From Thermothelomyces thermophilus ATCC 42464 (Eukaryota > Ascomycota > Sordariomycetes > Sordariales > Chaetomiaceae), in assembly GCF_000226095.1 (NCBI RefSeq), contig NC_016478.1, positions 1,292,001 to 1,356,000 of the forward strand: a stretch of 64,000 nucleotides of DNA, in the 5' to 3' direction. The notes under the pieces were generated by a model that was not told the origin of the DNA, did no database searches, and worked only from the letters and a program-made list of their open reading frames with translations. The position numbers were made by a program, and so were the translations under genes. Numbering within the stretch: the stretch's first letter is position 1; the number at the start of each line of letters is the position of its first letter. Positions 57,754-64,000 of this stretch are shown here, in pieces.

Positions 57754-60700
57754 GGCAGTTTAAATTCTTGACTAGTTCCTATAAGTTATCCTCTAGTCTA
57801 AAATCAAGCCATTTAACTAGATACTATAGTTCCCTATTAATAGTATGTAAATCTAGAATTTCTTTAACGTTCTATTCTTCTTCCTTATCTTTTACTTTAA
57901 TATATATAGCAACCTTAGCGTTCTTTAGTACTAGTTCGAGAAGTGAAATATAAAAAACATCTGTCTATAGTCATATAGATGATAGTAACGATAGTCGGTA
58001 GTTAGATATCGAAATTTACTCTTTAATAACAAAAGGTCCGACCTTCTTAAAGTTTAGCTTCGTACTTAGTCGTTTGGTTTGTAAGTTTCGTACGATTAGG
58101 TAGACTTTATCTCCTCTCTCTAGGTAAGGTCTCTCGAGCCTGTATTTATCGTAGTAATTTTTTATTCTAGTCCTGACAAACTCGAGTTCCTTTTTAAGCT
58201 TCTTATATAGTATATATATTTATTCTGCTTTAACCGCTACTCTTGGCATTATAACCTCTAGTCCTTGCCTAAGGTCTGCTTTATATCTATAGTTTGTAAA
58301 GAACGGTATAACTTTAGTTATTTCTATTAGTATTATATTATAAGCAAGTTATACTATTAGCAATAGTATAACCTAGTTATCTTGCTAATAGTTAACGTAA
58401 GAGCGGAGGTATTACTTGATAACTTAGTTTAGTTACTCTGTTTATCCGTTAGTCTATAGGTAATATGCTATTAATAGCTTGCTATTAATGCCTAATCGTT
58501 ATATTAACGCTTGCTAGAACTTCGATATAAATTTAGTATCTCTGTCGGTAATCTATTCTTACAGCTAAGCATATACTAATATAACTTGCCGATAGATTAT
58601 ATCTACTAGCTATTTAGCTATTTAGGACTTCTTATAGGGAAAGAAGTATACCTATTTAATTAGGCGATCTATTATAGTAAGAATACTATCATAGATTACT
58701 CCTATAGCCGTATCCTTAGATTCTAGTAACTTCGTAATAAAGTCTATTATAACTAAGCTCTATAGTTTGTCAGCTATTGGCAATAGCTAAAGTAGCCTAT
58801 ATAGCTTATATCGTACCGTTTTGCTTTGATTGCAAATGTCGTAGTTCTATATAACTTCCTTAACTCGTGCTATTAACTATAGAAAGTTATAGTGTTTCTT
58901 AACTTGTGCGATAGTCTTCGTAACTCCTTTATATCCTCCGAGTTTCGACTTATAGAGTTCTCAAATCATTTATAGCTATTGTTCCCCGTCGTGGATATAT
59001 GCTTTGCCTTAGTACCAGAGTTTTTTATTTCTTTCTTCCACTCCATTAGGTACTAGTAGTCTAGGTACTACTTAATACTATGTCTCGTTAATCCTTTCTT
59101 CTCGAAAGATTATATAATATTCTAGGAACGAGTTAAGTAGATTATCTTCTACGGGTGTCTACGTTTCGTGATATAGCGTTCTATCTATTTATTCCTTAAA
59201 CAATAGTAGTATTGTTTCCGTTTGTCCTTCTGTATAATCCGTTTGTTAGCTTAAGATGTCTGCTTGTATATTCTCTTTGCCCTTCTTGTAGCGGATCTCG
59301 AAGTTAAATTCTATAAGGAATTCTGCCTATCGTATTTATTATCTATTAAGCTCCTTTATCGTTATAAAGTGTCGTAAATTCTTGTAATTTATATATACTT
59401 ATACTAGTTTAATCGTATTACTAAGGTATAGTTGCTATTCTTTAAAAGCTTCGATAATCGTAAGTAGTTCCTTATTATAGATTAGATAATTAAGACGTAG
59501 TCTATCGAGCTTCTTTGAAAAGAAGGCTATAGGATATAGCTTTCCTTATTCGTCTCGTTATCCTAATTATCCTCTGATGGTGTAGTCTAAAGCGTCCGTT
59601 TCTACCTTAAATAGCTTCTTAGGATTTGGTAATACTAGTACTAGATCTTTAGTAATAGCGTTACAGATCTATATAAATGCTTGCTCGTGCTATTCTTCTT
59701 ATTAGAATTCAGCGTTCTTCCTAATAAGTTTGTATAAAGGTCGTATAATTGCTCCGAAATTTCTAATAAATATCTAGTAGAAGTTTATAAATCTAATAAA
59801 GCTTTACACTTTTATAACTAATGTCGGTCGTAGCCAATTCTTAATAGCTTTAACCTTTAAAGGTTCTATCTAGATTTGTCCTAGGGATATCTTATATCCT
59901 AAAAAGACTATCTTCCTAATATAGAATTCGCTCTTTTCCTTGTTAACTAATAATTTATACGTATATAGCGCGTCTAGTACTACTTTTATATACTTCTAGT
60001 ATTTATCTATTATCTTAGAAAAGATAAGTATATTATCGAGATAATATACCATAAATTTGTCAAGAAAGGGTTAGATAGCTTAATCAATTAGGGCTTAGAA
60101 CGTTGCTAGCGCATTTATAAGTCTAAATAGCATAATAAGGTACTTATAATAGCTATAAAGTATCCTAAAGGCCGTTTTCTACTCGTTGCCTTCTTTGATC
60201 CATATATAGTTATAGGCCGATAGTAAGTCAAGATATATAAAATATTAGGCTCCTGCTAACTAATCTCAGAGCTATAAGATTAGCGGTAACGGGTATCGGG
60301 TTTTTACGGTCTATTTATTAAGCTACTAATAGTCGACGTATAATTATAGCTTTCTGTCTTTCTTAGGCATAAATAGGATTAGGTAGCCTACTAGCGATGT
60401 CGATAGGCGGATATATCCTCTTCGAAGGTTTTCCTCTAAATATCGCTTAAGTTCTTCGTTCTATGTCTAGCTTATATAGTAAATCTTAAAGAACTTTAAT
60501 TATGCTCCTTCCTTGAGCTTAATCTCGTGATCTTATAGGCCGTATTCCAGTAATCCTTCTAGATGCTTTGGTTCGAATGCTAGGTATCCTTTGTATTCTT
60601 TTAGTACTTCCCTAGTCTTGTCTTGTCTCTTGGTTTTCTAATAGTATATAAACTTGGTTCTGTCCATAGCGATGTTAGCAATTTCTCTTATCTTAATCTA

Positions 60701-61374
60701 TTACTCTAATTATAATGCTCTGTATTCGTTAATAGAGAGAATAGCTATCGGCGGTTTAGCTCGTTCTTCTTGTTATAATATCGATATCGTTATACTACCT
60801 CTTCTAGAGTCTATAATGGTCTATCTACTACTATCTGTCTCTTATAGTAGATCTATAGGATATGCCTTCCTTTAAGTATTGTCTGCTTACGATCCTTATG
60901 TACTTTCTATCTTACTAGTTAAATATAACTCCGTTTAGGGTTATAGGTAGCTACTATTCTTCTAGCTAATATCTAGGTCATAATCTTTATACTATAGTAA
61001 CTCTAATATTATATCTTTGTCGTTACCTATATTTATAATACTAAATATAATTACTATAGTCTTCCCTATTATAGTAATATTAATCGGCTTAGTCTCCCTA
61101 CGTACCTATTACGTTAGAAATAGCCCTTTGATTATACTATACTTCTACTTCATTCTCTAGGGTATCCGTAATTAATTTACAAGTGTCGGCGAAATTAGGT
61201 TTATCTCTACTCTACTATCCACTAGTATAAGCATTTTATACTGTTTCCATTATACTATTATCTATAGTCGCTTGTCCTACTACCGTTATCTAAAGATTAC
61301 GGCGATTTCTTATGTTTCTACTAGGAGGTCTTAATATAGTGGTCTCTTACGCTAGTTCCTCCTATACTACGCTA
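57725..61374 (-). pseudogene. pol: pol (copy G)
   Basis: Protease site DSRV at 61219-61208; RT box YLDN at 60043-60032; integrase zinc region near 58960-58800; chromodomain about 57880-57740. It is slightly shorter than pol of C, D and F (3650 bp). Stops are frequent. Confidence 0.9.
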
Positions 61375-63618
61375 CCACTTGCTACTATACAGGTATTAAT
61401 AGTTTCCGGGTCCCTCGAAGGGCCCTGACCCGTTTCTTAGGTTAGTGCTAACCTCTTCGGTTATTCGGCTAATAGCGGCTTCGTCAATCATATTCATTTC
61501 CATAAGCCATTAAGTGCTTATAGCTTTCTACTATTAAGCCCGTTCTGCTTTTCGTTATATGTGCTATAGCTTTATCTGAAGCTCCTGAATTTGCGATTTC
61601 TTTTTATCCGTGTAATAGAGGTAATTATTACTCTAGTACGAGTCCTATATATCTTGTCCTGTTCTATAGTGCCTAGGCTAGGCTCGTTTTAGAACTACTA
61701 TAATGCCTTCTAGATCGCGTGCTTCGATCTTCTAGAGCAATTCGGCCGCTCTATTTCCTACATTATAGACCTATTCCATAGGGTAGAGGCTTCTGTCCTC
61801 ATTTCCTTGTCAGGTCGGCTAGTGATTATTTTCGAATTTGTTATAGAAATAATATTAGCATTTATATACTATATATTAGAACTAAGGCACTTGCGTATAT
61901 ACCTTATGTCGAGGGTATAGTTGTATAGCGTTACCTAGGAGGTATTAGAATTCTTTCCTAAATCCTTCTTATTATATATAGACTATAGGTACTTTAATGC
62001 TAAAGTAAGAGTATTTCTTCTAATAGCTTTCCTATATATACTTGTCTTTTCCGTAGTTCGTACATATAAACTAATATTCTAGGTTCTATATATCGTTACT
62101 AAGTCACTAATTATCAAGGTACTCGGTATAGCTATTAGGCCTATTATATATTATAGGCTATCCTCCTTTGATAGCTTTTACAATACGTTAGAGTTTTCTT
62201 ATTTTGTCCCTTATCTTATCGCTCTACTAGTTAAGTCGAGTTAAGTGTTTATCCCGTTTATATAGTTCTATATTAAGTTAGAAAACTTTATTATAGTACT
62301 ATTTGATTCGTTCCTAGAGGAATAGAATATTAGGTCTAGGGCTTTCGATCCCTTAGGTATCGGTTATTTACAATCTATCCCACCTCTATATAACTATAAA
62401 ACCCTACTACCTTAAGGCTAGGAAAATCGAAATTAGCAGTATATATTCTCCTACCGTATCCTATTTAGCAAGACCTATCTCTAGGTCTATAATGACTAGT
62501 TCAGAGTGCGGTGCTTATTCGTCTTCACCGTTACTATTATGTCTAAGACTATCTATATCACTGCCCCTATCTTTGTAGCTTATAACTGCTACTTCGATAA
62601 CGTCCTTAGTAGTTTCGTCGATAGCCGTAATTTCTTTTCTAGGGACTGTCTTCTACTCTTTCTTTAGGCTTCGATATTCTCGCTTATAGTGCCCTTTCTT
62701 TCTATAGTTATAGTAGGTAATATTAGACTTGTCTTTGGTCGTCTTTTTCTAGTCTTGCTTCTATGCTATATCTATATCTATAGCTCTAGGGTATATTCTA
62801 TATAAGGTACTAATATATGCTCGCTTTTTCTCATTATTAGCCTTAACTATAGTTCCGTTCATTTGGCCTTATTTCTATTACTCTTATATATAGAGTCGAT
62901 TATTAATTCTAATAGCCTATATAATATATTTATCTAGGGTCTTAGGCTAATCGTACTTATATAGCTTATCTTTGACCTTTTCCTTTAAGCCGTTATAAAA
63001 TAATTATATTAATACCTTGTTATTAAGCTAAGACTTAAGTATATTCTATCCAAACTATATAGTATAAAAGGCTATTAACTTAGTCTATCGGAGATTAGCA
63101 AGTCTTTCTTATATATAAATCTTCTTGTCTTTATCGCTAAAAACCTTCCGAAGCTCTTCTTTAAAACGGTTATAAGATCAAAAGACTACCTATATAAACG
63201 TATCTCGGTCGTCTTCGTCTTCCTTAATAAGGTAGTTATTCTATATAGGCTTGAACTATCTAAGTACCTTGCCCTTTAGTCTTATAGCTATATAGAGGAC
63301 TTTGGCTTTATTATCCGGAAACTTATTACTATTAAGCCAGAAGTAGGATCGAAGGTTTGTTAGGAATCCTATAAGATCCTCCTTAGTTCCTCCGTATTTG
63401 CTAGGTAGTTCGATCTTAATACGGCTCGCTTTGGCGCCCTCGAGTGCCTTAATTTTGGCGTAGGCCTCGTTAACTAGTTTCTATAAGTGCTTTTCGCCGT
63501 TCTCGAGTTCCTTAATTCGGGCTTAAGCAGTCTTGTCTCTCTGGTCTAATTCCTAGATCCGCTGCTAGAGTTGACTAAGCTAAGTAAGTAGCTATTCGGC
63601 CGTAATGTTGATAGCTAT
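61222..63618 (-). pseudogene. gag: gag, 799-codon frame (copy G)
   Basis: ATA start. The knuckle at 62715-62674 has its Cys codons mutated to Tyr but keeps GHYK-type context. The Trp-rich extension runs to the TAG before the protease Asp. Length matches copies C, D1 and F exactly. Confidence 0.86.
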
Positions 63619-63668
63619 ATTAATGTTAAGGTCGAAGTTACCTCTGTTCTAAACTATAATAGAACAAA

Positions 63669-63684
63669 GGGAGTGATAATAACG
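63669..63684 (-). other. primer-binding site, candidate self-primer (copy G)
   Basis: On the minus strand it reads CGTTATTATCACTCCC. It pairs, allowing RIP changes and G-U, with the LTR-internal GTGGTAAYAA of the type E LTR. Confidence 0.4.
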
Positions 63685-64000
63685 TATGATAAACCTAACT
63701 TAGACTTCTTTTAAAAGGGTTTAGATAAAGGTAGATTGAGTAGAATAAGTAGGTAGGTCGTCTAAGGGATTTAGTAAAGCTAAAGGGTTTATAATAATAT
63801 TAGAGTTATCTCTTATAGTAATTAGCAATGCTTAGTATAAGTACTATAATTATATTTGTTACTACTAGTAAACTCTTAGAGTCTACCTAACGAGTAACTA
63901 GCTAGCTATATATATATAATTGTCTATCCCTCTTTAATAGTTATTATTAGTGCCATTTCTCCTTTTACTCTGTAATTCTACGTTGTTAATATTAATATAT
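63685..64000 (-). repeat. 5' LTR of copy G, partial (316 of ~446 bp)
   Basis: It starts TATGATAAAC and follows the left LTR of copy G until the window ends. Confidence 0.9.

Larger units (their letters stand above)
56545..64000 (-). mobile_element. chromovirus copy G, 5' LTR runs off the window
   Basis: It has a 446-bp left LTR (type E U3, same as the solo LTR at 36423), an antisense ORF, pol, gag and the first 316 bp of the right LTR. It inserted into the LTR at 56151 in opposite orientation, so LTR ends meet head to head and form a long inverted repeat around 56500-56640. Expected TSD TGAAC (56540-56544). Confidence 0.93.

Overview
The window is a graveyard of nested retrotransposons from a filamentous ascomycete with repeat-induced point mutation (RIP). 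I find no intact gene, tRNA, rRNA, CRISPR array or recognisable host gene. Reading frames are broken mainly by TAG and TAA codons of the kind that C-to-T or G-to-A changes at CpA/TpG make. TpA is everywhere, and otherwise near-identical copies differ mostly by these transitions. Short target-site duplications (TSDs), mostly perfect, show how the pieces stack.

Layout. 1-6316: 3' part of chromovirus copy A (+), inserted in copy B (6317-8852, +, internally deleted). 8853-12880: a second chromovirus family (family 2, +), interrupted by LINE-1 (12881-21615), which itself holds full-length copy C (13101-20655, -). 21628-24290: unidentified AT-rich decayed sequence. 24291-24706 and 45644-47582: two parts of one Ty1/copia pol (-), split by a near full-length Tad1-like LINE-2 (24722-45628). 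LINE-2 holds full-length copy D1 (26036-33648, -) and a solo LTR of type E (36423-44496), which is itself split by full-length copy D2 (36568-44190, +). LINE-3 (from 47583) holds full-length copy F (48260-55816, +) and an LTR at 56151, which is split by copy G (56545 to beyond the window end, -).

The main family (copies A-G) is a Ty3/gypsy chromovirus of about 7.6 kb. It has LTRs of about 398-458 bp, 5-bp TSDs, a gag frame of 799 codons, and pol in the -1 frame (PR-RT-RNase H-INT-chromodomain). Three features stand out. First, gag continues about 480 codons past the zinc knuckle with a Trp-rich region. Second, the sequence after the 5' LTR is complementary to a site inside the LTR, and the pairing covaries between subfamilies, as in Tf1-type self-priming. 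Third, every copy whose 3' end is in the window carries a gene on the opposite strand between pol and the 3' LTR. Its product has a basic N-terminus, a six-Cys motif with Zn2Cys6 (Gal4-type) spacing and a coiled coil. In copies C and F a 49-nt intron joins the two halves in frame. This antisense gene and the adjacent U3 differ strongly between subfamilies while gag, pol and U5 stay conserved. This is the best candidate for an undescribed system: a retrotransposon carrying its own antisense zinc-cluster regulator.
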